Assembly (NCBI GenBank): GCA_029261855.1
Contig: JAJDAN010000060.1
Span: 1-64,000 of the forward strand
From: Deltaproteobacteria bacterium
GTDB taxonomy: Bacteria > Myxococcota_A > UBA9160 > UBA4427
Length of the DNA stretch: 64,000 nt
Direction: 5' to 3'
Every line of letters starts with the position of its first letter. Position 1 is the stretch's first letter. Under the pieces are notes generated by a model. The model was not told the DNA's origin and made no database searches. It worked only from the letters and a program-made list of their open reading frames with translations. The position numbers and the translations under genes were made by a program. Below, one piece after another: positions 52,656-63,802 of this stretch.

Positions 52656-53219
52656 GTGTACCGAGACATCCCCGAAGAATTGAGGAGGTTGATCGAGCCG
52701 GTCGTGGCAGACCACGGCTGCGAGCTGGTGGATGTAGACAGTCGCTTCGGCTCGTCGGGGTCCGGGTTGCTTCGGATCACGGTGGATCGCAGCGAAGGCG
52801 ACGGTCGGGTCGGCGTGGAGCGTTGTGCAGAGATCTCACGGGAGATCGGCACCCAGCTCGACGCCAACGACGCGATCCCCGGTTCGTACAGTTTGGAGGT
52901 CTCGTCGCCGGGACTGGACCGGACGCTCTCTCGTGACAAGGATTTCGCCGCCGCATGCGGCCAGGAAGTGAAGCTCAAGACCAGACGACCGGTGGACGGA
53001 CGTCGCAGATTCAAAGGGAGGTTGATCGACTTCAAGGAAGGGATCGCGGTCCTGCAGGTGGACGGCGAAGCATTCGAGATCCCCTTCGAAGACGTCGAAA
53101 AGGCCAACTCGATCTACCAATTTTCACCCGCTGACTTTGCCAAACGCCCAGAGGGCGAGTGCCCCAAGGCCGAGAACGACGAGGCCCGGGGCGGCAAGTC
53201 CGGCGGAACGAACCGCTAA
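52656..53219 (+). CDS. rimP: Ribosome maturation factor RimP
   Basis: 30S subunit maturation factor, 187 aa. Residues ~1-90 match the N-terminal domain (IEPVVADHGCELVDVDSR, LLRITVDRSEGD, ISREIGTQLDANDAIPGSYSLEVSSPGLDRTL), followed by the SH3-like C-terminal domain (FAAACGQEVKLKTRRPVDGRRRFKGRLIDF, IPFEDVEKANSIYQF). GTG at 52656 with AAGGGGA upstream. The basic/Gly-rich tail is extra. First gene of the rimP-nusA-infB cluster; nusA follows after 14 bases. Confidence 0.93.
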   Translation: MYRDIPEELRRLIEPVVADHGCELVDVDSRFGSSGSGLLRITVDRSEGDGRVGVERCAEISREIGTQLDANDAIPGSYSLEVSSPGLDRTLSRDKDFAAACGQEVKLKTRRPVDGRRRFKGRLIDFKEGIAVLQVDGEAFEIPFEDVEKANSIYQFSPADFAKRPEGECPKAENDEARGGKSGGTNR

Positions 53220-53233
53220 CCGGTGGAAGCCCC

Positions 53234-54643
53234 ATGCAGATCGCAAATCTGAAACGAGAGATCGACCAGATCGCCAAGGACAAGGGCATCGATTCTGGTG
53301 AGATCATCGGCGCCCTCGAAGAGGCGATGAAGCAAGCCGCGCGCAAGCGGCACGGCATGGAGCGCGAAATCGAGGCCCGCTACAACGACGAGCTCGGCGA
53401 GATCGAGCTGTTCGAATTCCGCGAGGTCGTCGAAGAAGTGACCGACGCCGACTCGCAGATCCAGATCGCCGAGGCCCGCCGCGACTACGACCCCGAAGCC
53501 GAGCCCGGAGACGAGATCGGCGTCAAGATGGATACGTCGGACTTCGGGCGCATCCTCGCCCAGGCCGCCAAGCAGGTGATCATCCAGCGCATTCGCGACG
53601 CGGAACGCGACAACACCTTCGAGGAGTACCGCGATCGCCAGGGCGAGATCGTCAATGGCATCGTTCGCCGCTTCGAGAAGGGTTCGATCATCGTCGACCT
53701 CGGTCGCGCAGAGGCCGTCCTGCCGCCCAAGGAACAGGTGCCGCGCGAGAGCTATCGCCCGGGCGACCGCTTGCGCGCCTACGTGCTCGAGGTGAATCGC
53801 GTCTCGAAGGGCCCGCAGATCGTCTTGTCCCGCGCCTGCATGGAGATGCTGACGAAGCTCTTCGAGCAGGAAGTGCCGGAAATGTACGAGAAGATCGTGT
53901 CTATCGAGTCGGCGGCGCGAGAGCCCGGAGGCCGCTCGAAGATCGCCGTGGCCTCCCGCGACAGCGACGTCGACCCCGTTGGCGCCTGTGTCGGAATGAA
54001 GGGCAGCCGCGTACAAGCAGTGGTGCAGGAGCTGCGCGGCGAGCGCATCGACATCGTGCCGTGGAGCGCGGATCCGGCGCGCTACGTTTGCAGCGCATTG
54101 TCGCCCGCCCAGGTTTCGAAGGTCATCATCGACGAGGCGGCGCAGTCCATGGACGTCATCGTCCCCGACGACCAGCTGTCTTTGGCGATCGGTCGACGCG
54201 GGCAGAACGTTCGCCTGGCGGTGCAGCTGACCAACTGGAAGATCGACATCAAGAGCGAGTCCAAGATGCGCGAGATCGCGCAGTGGCTCGCCGAAGCGGT
54301 ATCGGCGGTGGAGAGCTGCGGCGAGCCCGAGGCCGAGCTGCTCCTGCAGCAGGGGATCACGTCCCTCGAGGACCTGGCGGAGTGCCCCAGCGAGCTCTTG
54401 ACCCAGCTGCCCGGCATCGATGAGCAGGGCGCGGCGGCCATCCAGGCGCGCGCGGTCGAGCTCGCCGAACGGAAGCGCGTCGAAGAGGCCGAGCAGGCGA
54501 AGATCGAGGCCGAAGAAGCGACGCGACGCGCGAAGGAGGAGGCCGCGGCAGCAGCAGCGGCCGCCGCTGCCGCCGCCGAAGCGTCGGAGTCCGAAGCGGA
54601 CGCGGAGTCGTCCGGAGATGAAGCTGGGAGCGAGGCGGAGTAG
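53234..54643 (+). CDS. nusA: Transcription termination/antitermination factor NusA
   Basis: RNA polymerase-binding factor, 469 aa. N-terminal domain (IDQIAKDKGIDSGEIIGALEEAMKQAARKRHG), S1 domain (GEIVNGIVRRFEKGSIIVDLGRAEAVLPPKEQ near residue 135), two KH domains (RSKIAVASRDSDVDPVGACVGMKGSRVQAVVQEL and LAIGRRGQNVRLAVQLT), and HhH-type C-terminal repeats (LLQQGITSLEDLAECP). The tail is very rich in Ala and Glu (A11 run near residue 440). ATG at 53234. Confidence 0.95.
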   Translation: MQIANLKREIDQIAKDKGIDSGEIIGALEEAMKQAARKRHGMEREIEARYNDELGEIELFEFREVVEEVTDADSQIQIAEARRDYDPEAEPGDEIGVKMDTSDFGRILAQAAKQVIIQRIRDAERDNTFEEYRDRQGEIVNGIVRRFEKGSIIVDLGRAEAVLPPKEQVPRESYRPGDRLRAYVLEVNRVSKGPQIVLSRACMEMLTKLFEQEVPEMYEKIVSIESAAREPGGRSKIAVASRDSDVDPVGACVGMKGSRVQAVVQELRGERIDIVPWSADPARYVCSALSPAQVSKVIIDEAAQSMDVIVPDDQLSLAIGRRGQNVRLAVQLTNWKIDIKSESKMREIAQWLAEAVSAVESCGEPEAELLLQQGITSLEDLAECPSELLTQLPGIDEQGAAAIQARAVELAERKRVEEAEQAKIEAEEATRRAKEEAAAAAAAAAAAAEASESEADAESSGDEAGSEAE

Positions 54644-54646
54644 GGC

Positions 54647-57109
54647 GTGGCGAAGGTCAGGGCATACAAGCTCGCAGAAGAGCTCGGGATCGATCGGAAC
54701 GAGATCGTCGAGCGGGCAGCAGCGGAAGGAATCGAGCTGAAGAGCCCGATGGCCGCGCTCGAGCCTGACGAGGCGGACCAGCTGCGCGAGAAGCTTGGCA
54801 AGCCGTCGGGCGACAAGGCCGCGATGGACGAACACCGCGTCGAGGGCAAGGCCGGCTCGACCATCCTGCGGCGGCGCAAGAAGAAGGTCGTCCCGAAGCC
54901 GGCGCCCGTGGCAGAGCCCGCGGCCGTCACGGCCGTCGCGGACGACGAGGCGGTGAGCGAAGCGGCCGAACCGTCGGTCGGCGACGCGGCGGAGCCCGAA
55001 GCGGTTGCGGAGGCAGCCGAAGCAGGTGAAGCGGCCGTCACCGAGCCGAGCGCGGACGCGCCCACACCGGCATCGGACGGCGACGACGCGGACAAGTCGG
55101 CGACGCCGGCGCGCAAGCGCCCGGGCGCCGAGGAGCCGCCGGACCGCAAGGGCAAGCAACGCAAGCGCGTGCGGGAGGTCGTGAACCTCCGCGAGCAGGA
55201 CCAGGTGAAGCTTCAGTACACCCGGCCCGGCGGCACCGCGCGAAGGCGCACGACTGCCGTGGTGCAGCCTCGCGCCGTCAATCCTCGCAGCAAACGGAGA
55301 GACAAGCTGAACAAGCCCGCCGTAGCGAAGGCAGCGGCCGAGCAGACCCGCGCGATCCGCGTGGCCGGCGAGATCAGCGTCGGCGAACTCGCGAAGCTGC
55401 TGGGCGCCAAGGCGCCGGCCATCCAGGGCAAGCTCATGGCTCTGGGAACGATGGTGTCCGTCAACCAGACCGTCGACGTCGAGACCAGTCGCAAGGTCGC
55501 GTCCGAGATGGGCTTCGAAGTCATCGATACCGGCTTCAAGGAAGAAGAGTTCTTCGACACGGTCGAGACTTCGGACGACGCTGTCGACCCGGAAAACCTG
55601 CGGCCGCGCTCGCCGGTGATCACCGTGATGGGTCATGTGGATCACGGCAAGACGTCGATCCTCGACGCGATTCGGAAGACCAGTGTCGTCGATGGCGAGG
55701 CCGGCGGGATCACCCAGCACATCGGCGCCTACCAGGCCGTAGCCAAGGGCGCGAAGCTCACCTTCATCGACACGCCCGGCCACGCCGCGTTCACGCAGAT
55801 GCGCGCGCGCGGCGCCGCGATCACCGACATCTGCGTGTTGGTCGTCGCTGCGTCCGAGGGCGTGATGCCCCAGACCGTCGAGGCGATCCAACACGCCAAG
55901 GCTGCGGGCTGCCCGATCGTGGTGGCCGTCAACAAGTGCGACCTGCCGGGAGCCGAGCCGCAGCAGATCCGTCAGCGCCTGATGGAGCACGAGCTCATCG
56001 CCGAGGACTTCGGTGGCGACACCATCATGGTGAATGTCTCGGCCAAGACCGGTGAAGGGCTCGATCAGCTGCTCGAAATGCTCGGCCTCCAGGCGGAGGT
56101 GCTCGAGCTCAGGGCAGACCCGACCCTGCGCGCCAGCGGCGTCGTTCTCGAAGCAAGTCTGTCGAAGGGGCGTGGCCCCGTCGCGACCGTGCTGGTGCAA
56201 GAGGGAACCCTCCACTCGGGTGACATCGTGGTCGCGGAGAACGAGTGGGGACGCGTCCGCACCATGGAGGACGACAAGGGGGACCGCGTCAAGGAAGCGG
56301 GGCCCTCGGTACCGGTACAGATCATGGGACTGTCCGCGCCCCCGAGCGCGGGTGCCACCTTCAACGTCGTCGAGAGCGAGCGCGTCGCCAAGCGCATCAT
56401 CGGCCACCGCGAGGACTTCGAACGCGGCAAGCAGACGGCGCCGTCGGTGAAGCTCAGTCTCGAAGAGTTCTTCGCGCAGGCGGAAGGGGAAGAGCAGCGA
56501 GAGCTCGCCGTCATCCTCAAGGCCGACGTCCAGGGTACCTGCGAAGCGGTCAAGGACGCCCTCGAGAAGCTGTCGACGGACCGCGTTGCGCTCAAGGTCA
56601 TCTCGACCGGCGTGGGCGGGATCTCCGAGAACGACATCACCTTCGCGAAGGCGAGCCAGGCCATCGTGGTGGGCTTCCATTCGCGACCGGACCCCGCTGC
56701 ACGGAATGCCGCCGAGCACGAAGGCATCGAGATCCGGAACTACACGATCATCTACGAGCTTCTCGATGACGTGCGAGACGCCATGGCGGGCCTGCTGCCG
56801 CCGACGGTGACGGAAGCCGTCCTGGGCCGCGCGGAGGTGCGCCAGCCCTTCTCGATCCCGAAGCTCGGGACCATCGCCGGGTCGTACGTCACCGACGGTC
56901 TGGTTCGACGCAACGCCCACTGCCGCTTGATCCGCGACGGCATCCAGGTCTACGAAGGCAAGATCGGGTCCCTGCGCCGCTTCAAGGACGACGCCAGCGA
57001 GGTCAAGACGGGCTTCGAGTGCGGCATCGGGATCGCGGGCTACAACGACATCAAGGAAGGTGACGTCATCGAAGCCTTCGAGCTCAAGGAATCGGCGGCC
57101 ACGCTCTGA
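54647..57109 (+). CDS. infB: Translation initiation factor IF-2
   Basis: GTPase that brings initiator tRNA to the ribosome, 820 aa. N-terminal [12 protein letters not shown], a low-complexity Ala/Glu/Pro region to ~200, an IF2-N repeat ([32 protein letters not shown] near 240), then the G domain: G1 [16 protein letters not shown] near 325, G3 [12 protein letters not shown]4 VAVNKCD, and C-terminal domains ending [22 protein letters not shown] start; GGAG lies upstream in the nusA 3' end. Its TGA is inside the likely CTG start of the next gene. Confidence 0.96.
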   Translation: MAKVRAYKLAEELGIDRNEIVERAAAEGIELKSPMAALEPDEADQLREKLGKPSGDKAAMDEHRVEGKAGSTILRRRKKKVVPKPAPVAEPAAVTAVADDEAVSEAAEPSVGDAAEPEAVAEAAEAGEAAVTEPSADAPTPASDGDDADKSATPARKRPGAEEPPDRKGKQRKRVREVVNLREQDQVKLQYTRPGGTARRRTTAVVQPRAVNPRSKRRDKLNKPAVAKAAAEQTRAIRVAGEISVGELAKLLGAKAPAIQGKLMALGTMVSVNQTVDVETSRKVASEMGFEVIDTGFKEEEFFDTVETSDDAVDPENLRPRSPVITVMGHVDHGKTSILDAIRKTSVVDGEAGGITQHIGAYQAVAKGAKLTFIDTPGHAAFTQMRARGAAITDICVLVVAASEGVMPQTVEAIQHAKAAGCPIVVAVNKCDLPGAEPQQIRQRLMEHELIAEDFGGDTIMVNVSAKTGEGLDQLLEMLGLQAEVLELRADPTLRASGVVLEASLSKGRGPVATVLVQEGTLHSGDIVVAENEWGRVRTMEDDKGDRVKEAGPSVPVQIMGLSAPPSAGATFNVVESERVAKRIIGHREDFERGKQTAPSVKLSLEEFFAQAEGEEQRELAVILKADVQGTCEAVKDALEKLSTDRVALKVISTGVGGISENDITFAKASQAIVVGFHSRPDPAARNAAEHEGIEIRNYTIIYELLDDVRDAMAGLLPPTVTEAVLGRAEVRQPFSIPKLGTIAGSYVTDGLVRRNAHCRLIRDGIQVYEGKIGSLRRFKDDASEVKTGFECGIGIAGYNDIKEGDVIEAFELKESAATL

Positions 57110-57405
57110 TCGTCGGCGCGGCGATCCTCGAGATCCACGTCCACGGTTCGAGGTCCTTGAAGCAGAAGCGCGGCGTCGTCCGATCCATCATCCAGCGCGT
57201 CCGGAACAGGTTCAATCTCTCGGTCGCCGAGGTCGGCGGCCAGGACACCTGGCAGCGAGCCAGCATCGGGCTCGGCGCCGTCGGTTCGGACGAAGTCTCC
57301 GTGAGAAGACAGCTCGAGAAGGCACTCGCCTTCATCGAGGACCTGCACCTGGCCGAGGTGCTGGGATCGGAGGTCCAGATCCTGGATCTCCCCGAAGAAG
57401 ACTGA
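57106..57405 (+). CDS. DUF503 (YlxP-like) protein with probable CTG start
   Basis: A 99-residue protein of the DUF503 family, normally found between infB and rbfA. The sequence [51 protein letters not shown] fits the whole family from its first strand. No ATG, GTG or TTG precedes that strand: the frame is open from 57064, and its first ordinary start, a TTG at 57157, would delete about 17 conserved residues. CTG at 57106 overlaps the infB TGA as CTGA, like the other couplings in this window. ATC 57109 is the only other candidate. Function unknown. Confidence 0.75.
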   Translation: MIVGAAILEIHVHGSRSLKQKRGVVRSIIQRVRNRFNLSVAEVGGQDTWQRASIGLGAVGSDEVSVRRQLEKALAFIEDLHLAEVLGSEVQILDLPEED

Positions 57406-57409
57406 AATC

Positions 57410-57790
57410 ATGAGCATCCGCACTGAACGCATCGGTGAGCAGATCCGCGACGAGCTGTCGCGACTCCTGCGCGACGAGGTCAGCGATCCGCGCGTGGGCA
57501 TGGTGAGCCTGACCAAGGTCGAGGCCGCGCCGGACCTGTCGACGGCGTCGGTGCACTGGAGTCCGCTGCGGGCCGACGGCGGCAGCACGGCGGATGACCT
57601 CGAGCGCGTGAACACAGGGCTCGTGAGTGCCGCCGGCTTCCTGCGCCGCCGCCTGGCGCAGGAGCTGAGCTTGCGCCGCACGCCGGAGCTGATCTTCCGC
57701 CACGATCCCAGCATCGAGCAGGGAGCCGAGATGCTGGCCCTGCTGCGCGAGCTGTCCGACGAGCGAGCGAAGAAGGGAGACACGGACTGA
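57410..57790 (+). CDS. rbfA: Ribosome-binding factor A
   Basis: 30S maturation factor, 126 aa, single KH-like domain: RTERIGEQIRDELSRLLRDEVSDPRVGMVSLTKVEAAPDLSTASVHWS, then AAGFLRRRLAQELSLRRTPELIFRHDPSIEQG. The family motif L..R..PEL.F..D.S...G is intact. ATG start 4 bases after DUF503; the stop overlaps the truB start (TGATG). Part of the infB-rbfA-truB-rpsO gene order. Confidence 0.93.
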   Translation: MSIRTERIGEQIRDELSRLLRDEVSDPRVGMVSLTKVEAAPDLSTASVHWSPLRADGGSTADDLERVNTGLVSAAGFLRRRLAQELSLRRTPELIFRHDPSIEQGAEMLALLRELSDERAKKGDTD

Positions 57791-58719
57791 TGGCACGAAG
57801 GCGAAGGTCTCGCCGCAGCGAACGTCCCGGGCCCCCGGGCTTTCTCGTCGTCGACAAGCCGGCGGGAGTGACCTCCCACGATGTCGTGGACGAGGTGCGC
57901 CGCCGTTTCGGGACCCGACGGGTGGGGCATCTGGGCACCCTGGATCCCCAGGCCACGGGCGTACTGCCCCTGGCGCTGCGAGAAGCCACGAAGCTGGTGC
58001 CCTTCCTGCCCCCCATGCAAAAGGCCTATGTCGGCACCGTCCGCTTCGGCGTCGAGAGCGACACCCTCGACGCCCAGGGAACCATCCTGCGCCGCCACGA
58101 CGGCCCGCTCCCGAGCGAATCCGACGTGCTCGCCGCGCTGCCCGCCTTCATCGGGGAGATCGATCAGATCCCGCCGATGTACAGCGCCGTCAAGAAGGAC
58201 GGGGTGCCTCTCCATCGCCTGGCGCGACGCGGTGAGGAAGTCGAGCGCGAGCCCAAGCGGGTCACCATCGAGCGGATCGAGCTGCTGCGCTTCGCGGAGC
58301 CCGATGCGGAGATCTCCGTCATCTGTGGCCCGGGCACCTACGTGCGGACCCTGGCGGCGGACCTGGGAACGAAGCTCGGCTGCGGAGCTCTGCTGCAGAG
58401 CCTGCGCCGACTCCAGAGCGGGGCCTTCACGATCACCCAGGCGGCGACCCTCGAGCAGCTCGACGCCGACCTCGCGGCGGGCAAGCTCGACAGCCGTCTG
58501 ATTCCGCCCGACCAGGCGCTACAGATCGACGAGATCCGTCTGTCCGGGGATGCGGTGCAGCATCTCTGCAATGGCGGCGACGTCTCGCCCGGGAGCGACT
58601 TCCGTCGCGCCCCTGGCACCCGCGCTATCGCGAAGGACGAAGAGGGCGTCACGATCGCCCTCGTCGAGCTGAGAGCGGATCGTCGCCTGTGGCCGCTTCG
58701 GGTGCTTCGCGCCACATGA
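57790..58719 (+). CDS. truB: tRNA pseudouridine(55) synthase
   Basis: Makes pseudouridine 55 in the tRNA T-loop, 309 aa. GFLVVDKPAGVTSHDVVDEVRR near residue 16, RVGHLGTLDPQATGVLPLALREATK near 46 with the catalytic Asp in GTLDP, PPMYSAVKKDGVPLHRLAR near 132, ICGPGTYVRTLAADLG near 176, and a C-terminal PUA-like region. The N-terminus is a short Arg-rich tract. ATG at 57790 overlapping the rbfA stop by one base. Confidence 0.95.
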   Translation: MARRRRSRRSERPGPPGFLVVDKPAGVTSHDVVDEVRRRFGTRRVGHLGTLDPQATGVLPLALREATKLVPFLPPMQKAYVGTVRFGVESDTLDAQGTILRRHDGPLPSESDVLAALPAFIGEIDQIPPMYSAVKKDGVPLHRLARRGEEVEREPKRVTIERIELLRFAEPDAEISVICGPGTYVRTLAADLGTKLGCGALLQSLRRLQSGAFTITQAATLEQLDADLAAGKLDSRLIPPDQALQIDEIRLSGDAVQHLCNGGDVSPGSDFRRAPGTRAIAKDEEGVTIALVELRADRRLWPLRVLRAT

Positions 58720-58897
58720 CCCGCCCCATTGCCATCGAACCAGCGCTCTGTAACACTCTGCGCGCCTACACCCCGCGGGAGCGTTCCATCCTCTCTGCGG
58801 ATTTTCCCCAGCTCTCGACCCAAGCGAGCCGCGTAACCGGCACTCGGTGCATGCACACCGTCTTCCGGCGACTACGCAAGAAACGAGGAAAGTCAGC

Positions 58898-59164
58898 GTG
58901 ATTTCGGCCGATACGAAGAAGCGTGTGATCGAAGACAACAAGCGCGGCGCCGCGGACACCGGGTCTCCCGAAGTCCAGGTCGCACTCCTGACCGAGCGCC
59001 TCGCCGAGCTGTCCGAGCACTTCAAGACCCACAAGCAAGACCATCATTCCCGGCGAGGTCTCTTCCGGATCGTGAGCCGAAGACGACGGCTGCTCGACTA
59101 CCTCGCGTCGAAGGATTACGAGCGATACACGGCCCTCATTGAGAAATTGGGGCTACGTAGGTAG
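58898..59164 (+). CDS. rpsO: 30S ribosomal protein S15
   Basis: 88-residue ribosomal protein: [79 protein letters not shown], the full family pattern. GTG at 58898 with GAGGAAAG upstream. A 178-base gap after truB probably holds a promoter or leader; S15 commonly regulates its own mRNA. Immediately after the stop is a second copy of the last codons (see 59165-59196). Confidence 0.95.
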   Translation: MISADTKKRVIEDNKRGAADTGSPEVQVALLTERLAELSEHFKTHKQDHHSRRGLFRIVSRRRRLLDYLASKDYERYTALIEKLGLRR

Positions 59165-59196
59165 TCACCATCGAGAAGATGGGGCTGCGACGCTAG
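59165..59196 (+). pseudogene. Diverged duplicate of the rpsO 3' end
   Basis: After TCACC, positions 59170-59196 read ATC GAG AAG ATG GGG CTG CGA CGC TAG (IEKMGLRR stop). The true end of rpsO is ATT GAG AAA TTG GGG CTA CGT AGG TAG (IEKLGLRR stop). Nearly every codon differs at a synonymous position, so this is not a recent copy error. It is out of frame with rpsO and has no start. It looks like the tail of a second rpsO allele left by replacement or integration at the 3' end. Confidence 0.65.
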
Positions 59197-59480
59197 TTCG
59201 AAACAGGCAAGACCCCACATACACGGAGAGCTGAGAGCAGCTCACCCGAGGAAGTTCAGCTGAACTTGAACGGACTGGTGTGATGGGCCCCGACGATCGG
59301 TGCCTGCCGGAGCGTTCGTAGAGGGATGCGGGAGTCGGCCGTACGGGAACCCACTCCATAAGAAGTGGCTCTTTCTCGTAGGGCTGATCTCGCATTCCAC
59401 TGCGTTCTCCCCGCCGAAGTCCAACGGTATCTCCGGCCCCACCTCCATCGGTAGGTGGCTGGAGAGGAGAATCATCAGCA
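59197..59480 (+). promoter_or_regulatory. Leader region of pnp
   Basis: With the rpsO remnant this is ~315 bases without a gene. It holds the stem GAGCTG-AGAG-CAGCTC (59228-59243), the perfect 16-base palindrome AAGTTCAGCTGAACTT (59252-59267), a short stem CCACT...AGTGG followed by CTCTTTCTC (59351-59376), and CCACCT...AGGTGG before the ribosome-binding GGAGAGGAGA. In E. coli the pnp leader hairpin mediates RNase III/PNPase autocontrol; a similar role is possible. Confidence 0.4.
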
Positions 59481-61672
<2,192 letters not shown>

Positions 61673-61676
<4 letters not shown>

Positions 61677-62137
61677 GCCCGACTTCGCCGGTTCGTGTCC
61701 GCATCCTGCGGCTTTCGAACGGCGAAGGGCTGCCACTTCCGTCGCCGGCGACGCCCGCAGCAGCGGGCGTCGACCTGGCGGCTGCCATCGACGGAGAGCT
61801 CGTGCTGGCCCCCGGCCAGCGCGAGCTCGTCCCGACGGGCTTCAAGATCCAGCTGCCCGAGGGCCACGAGGCCCAGGTACGTCCCCGCAGCGGGCTTGCC
61901 CTGCGCCACGGCATCACCTTGCCCAACGCGCCGGGCACGATCGATGCGGACTATCGCGGCGAGATCCGCGTCATTCTCCAGAACACCGGCGACGAGGACT
62001 TCGTCATCAAGCGGGGCGATCGCATCGCCCAGCTCGTCGTGGCACCGGTCGTGTCCGTGGCCTGGGACGAAGTGCAGGACCTCGACGACAGCACGCGCGG
62101 CGAGGGCGGCTTCGGTCACACCGGTCGAAGCTCCTGA
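61673..62137 (+). CDS. dut: dUTP diphosphatase
   Basis: Trimeric dUTPase that removes dUTP and supplies dUMP, 154 aa. Motifs: 1 [12 protein letters not shown], 2 [14 protein letters not shown], 3 [20 protein letters not shown] (catalytic Asp), 4 [14 protein letters not shown], 5 [13 protein letters not shown] (P-loop-like tail). GTG start inside the pnp stop (GTGA), so it is translationally coupled to PNPase. cdsA follows after 58 bases. Confidence 0.95.
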
Positions 62138-62195
62138 ACGGCGCGCCCGTCTGGTAGCCTCTCTTCTCTTGTCGTTGTTCTTGGGGAGGTGAGTC

Positions 62196-63188
62196 TTGAG
62201 CGACGTGACGCCCCCGGCCGCTGAGGCCACGTCCGAAGAGCCGCTGCACCCGCAGCCGGCCACGCCCCTGCCTGAGGACGCCACCAACAAGGGCATGAGC
62301 GAGACCCTCACCCGCTTCCTGACGGCTGCGGTCCTGGTGCCGGCGGTGCTGTGGGTGATCGTCCAGGGCGGGCTCGTCTATCTAGCCGTGGTCATCACCT
62401 TCGTGGTGCTCGGACAGCGCGAGTTCTACCACCTCATCGAGGAGAAGGGTGCGCGTCCGCTCTGGGGTCTCGGCCTGGGCGCCGGCGCCGCGCTCCCCGT
62501 GGTCGCCTACGTGGGCAACGAGTACAACGTGACGTTGCTGATGACCGCCGTTCTGCTCGCCCTGATGGTCGCTCAGCTGCGTAAGCGCAACATCACCGAG
62601 TCCCTCGCGAGCCTCTCGGGCACCTTCTTCGGCGTGGTCTACGTCGGCTGGCTGATGTCCCACATCATCGTGTTGCGTCGCTTCGACTCCGCAGCCGTGA
62701 CACGCTTCGACGCGGCCCACGTTTCGGACATGCTGCTCGTCCCGGGGGCGGGGATCTTCTTCGTCATCTACGTGCTCACGGTCGTGGTCAACTGCGACGC
62801 CGGCGCGTACTTCGCGGGTCGCGCCTACGGACGCCACAAGCTGGCGCCGCGCATCAGCCCCGGAAAGAGTGTCGAGGGCGCCATCGGCGGCATCATCTGG
62901 GGCACGATCGCCGGCCTGCTCTGCAAGCTCGTCTTCGACCAGTTCTGGCCGACGCTCTCCGCGTCCCTCGACTGGACGGTGCTGGTGGCATTCGGCGTCG
63001 TGCTCTCGATCATGGGGATCGTGGGAGACCTGGTCGAGTCGCTGCTGAAGCGGGACGCCGCCATCAAGGATGCCGGCTCGCTGCTACCCGGCATGGGCGG
63101 CATCCTCGACCGCATCGACGCACCCCTGATCGCCGTCCCGGTCATGCACTACATGCTGCTGGGATACTTCTACGTGCGGATGGGGTAG
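62196..63188 (+). CDS. cdsA: Phosphatidate cytidylyltransferase
   Basis: Integral membrane enzyme making CDP-diacylglycerol, 330 aa. About eight hydrophobic segments (e.g. TAAVLVPAVLWVIVQGGLVYLAVVI). The C-terminal signature SLLKRDAAIKDAGSLLPGMGGILDRID (near residue 283) is intact except that the usual His in PGHGG is Met. The acidic, Pro-rich N-terminal ~33 residues are an extension. TTG start with GGGGAGG seven bases upstream. Downstream of dut in the same direction. Confidence 0.92.
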   Translation: MSDVTPPAAEATSEEPLHPQPATPLPEDATNKGMSETLTRFLTAAVLVPAVLWVIVQGGLVYLAVVITFVVLGQREFYHLIEEKGARPLWGLGLGAGAALPVVAYVGNEYNVTLLMTAVLLALMVAQLRKRNITESLASLSGTFFGVVYVGWLMSHIIVLRRFDSAAVTRFDAAHVSDMLLVPGAGIFFVIYVLTVVVNCDAGAYFAGRAYGRHKLAPRISPGKSVEGAIGGIIWGTIAGLLCKLVFDQFWPTLSASLDWTVLVAFGVVLSIMGIVGDLVESLLKRDAAIKDAGSLLPGMGGILDRIDAPLIAVPVMHYMLLGYFYVRMG

Positions 63189-63191
63189 GGG

Positions 63192-63698
63192 GTGGCGGCG
63201 TTGGTCCGTCCCTTCGAGCCGGGCGAGTGGCGGATCTATCGCGATCTGCGCCTGCGGGCCCTGGCGGATTCGCCGGACGCCTTCGCGAGGACCCTCGCCG
63301 AGGAGCAGGCGCAGCCCGACGCGGCCTGGCCCGCGCGGCTGGAAGGGGGCGTCGCCTCTTCAGGAGATCTGCCGCTCCTGGCCGAGTTGGACGGCGAAGC
63401 CGTGGGGTTCGTCTGGGGGCACGTCGATCCCGAGGATGCGACGGTCGCGTACGTCTTCCAGATGTGGGTCGCCCGCAAGGCCCGCCGTCATGGCCTGGGC
63501 CGGGCGCTGATGTCGGCCCTGATCGATTGGGCGGCGTCGCGCGTGGACCGACTCGAGCTGTCCGTGACCCTCACGAACGAGTCCGCCCGTCGTCTCTACG
63601 AGACGCTCGGCTTCGAGCCCTTCGGTGAGCCCGTACCGCTGCGTGCGGGGTCTCCCCTGCGCGAGCAGAACATGCGGGTCCGCTTCCCGAGCCGCTAG
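63192..63698 (+). CDS. GNAT-family N-acetyltransferase
   Basis: A 168-residue GCN5-type acetyltransferase. Seen: FVWGHVDPEDATVAYVFQMWVARKARRHGLGRALMSALIDWA (residues ~75-115), containing the acetyl-CoA pyrophosphate loop R-x-x-G-L-G-R-A, and LSVTLTNESARRLYETLGFEPFGEP near 122, the usual C-terminal motif. GTG start 3 bases after cdsA. Substrate unknown; candidates include small molecules or protein N-termini. Probably co-transcribed with cdsA. Confidence 0.85.
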   Translation: MAALVRPFEPGEWRIYRDLRLRALADSPDAFARTLAEEQAQPDAAWPARLEGGVASSGDLPLLAELDGEAVGFVWGHVDPEDATVAYVFQMWVARKARRHGLGRALMSALIDWAASRVDRLELSVTLTNESARRLYETLGFEPFGEPVPLRAGSPLREQNMRVRFPSR

Positions 63699-63745
63699 CG
63701 CAAGAGCGCCGCGGCTATGCAGGAGGACGCGGCCGTGCACCAAGA

Positions 63746-63780
63746 GAGAGGGCGCGACGCCTTTCGGCGCCGCGCCCCGG
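63746..63780 (-). terminator. Terminator facing the outer-membrane protein gene
   Basis: GGGCGCGACGCC (63750-63761) and GGCGCCGCGCCC (63766-63777) form a 12-base stem with one mismatch around TTTC. On the minus strand it is followed by TCTCTCTTG, so it serves the minus-strand gene ending at 63803. Confidence 0.6.
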
Positions 63781-63802
63781 TAGCTTGCGCTGATCCGGTG
63801 GA

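Noticed and set aside
53216-56920. A 1,234-codon minus-strand frame opposite nusA and infB
   Set aside because: Antisense shadow; nusA and infB are unmistakable on the plus strand.
57157-57405. DUF503 starting at TTG 57157
   Set aside because: It would remove the conserved first strand of the family; the CTG at 57106 gives the full domain.
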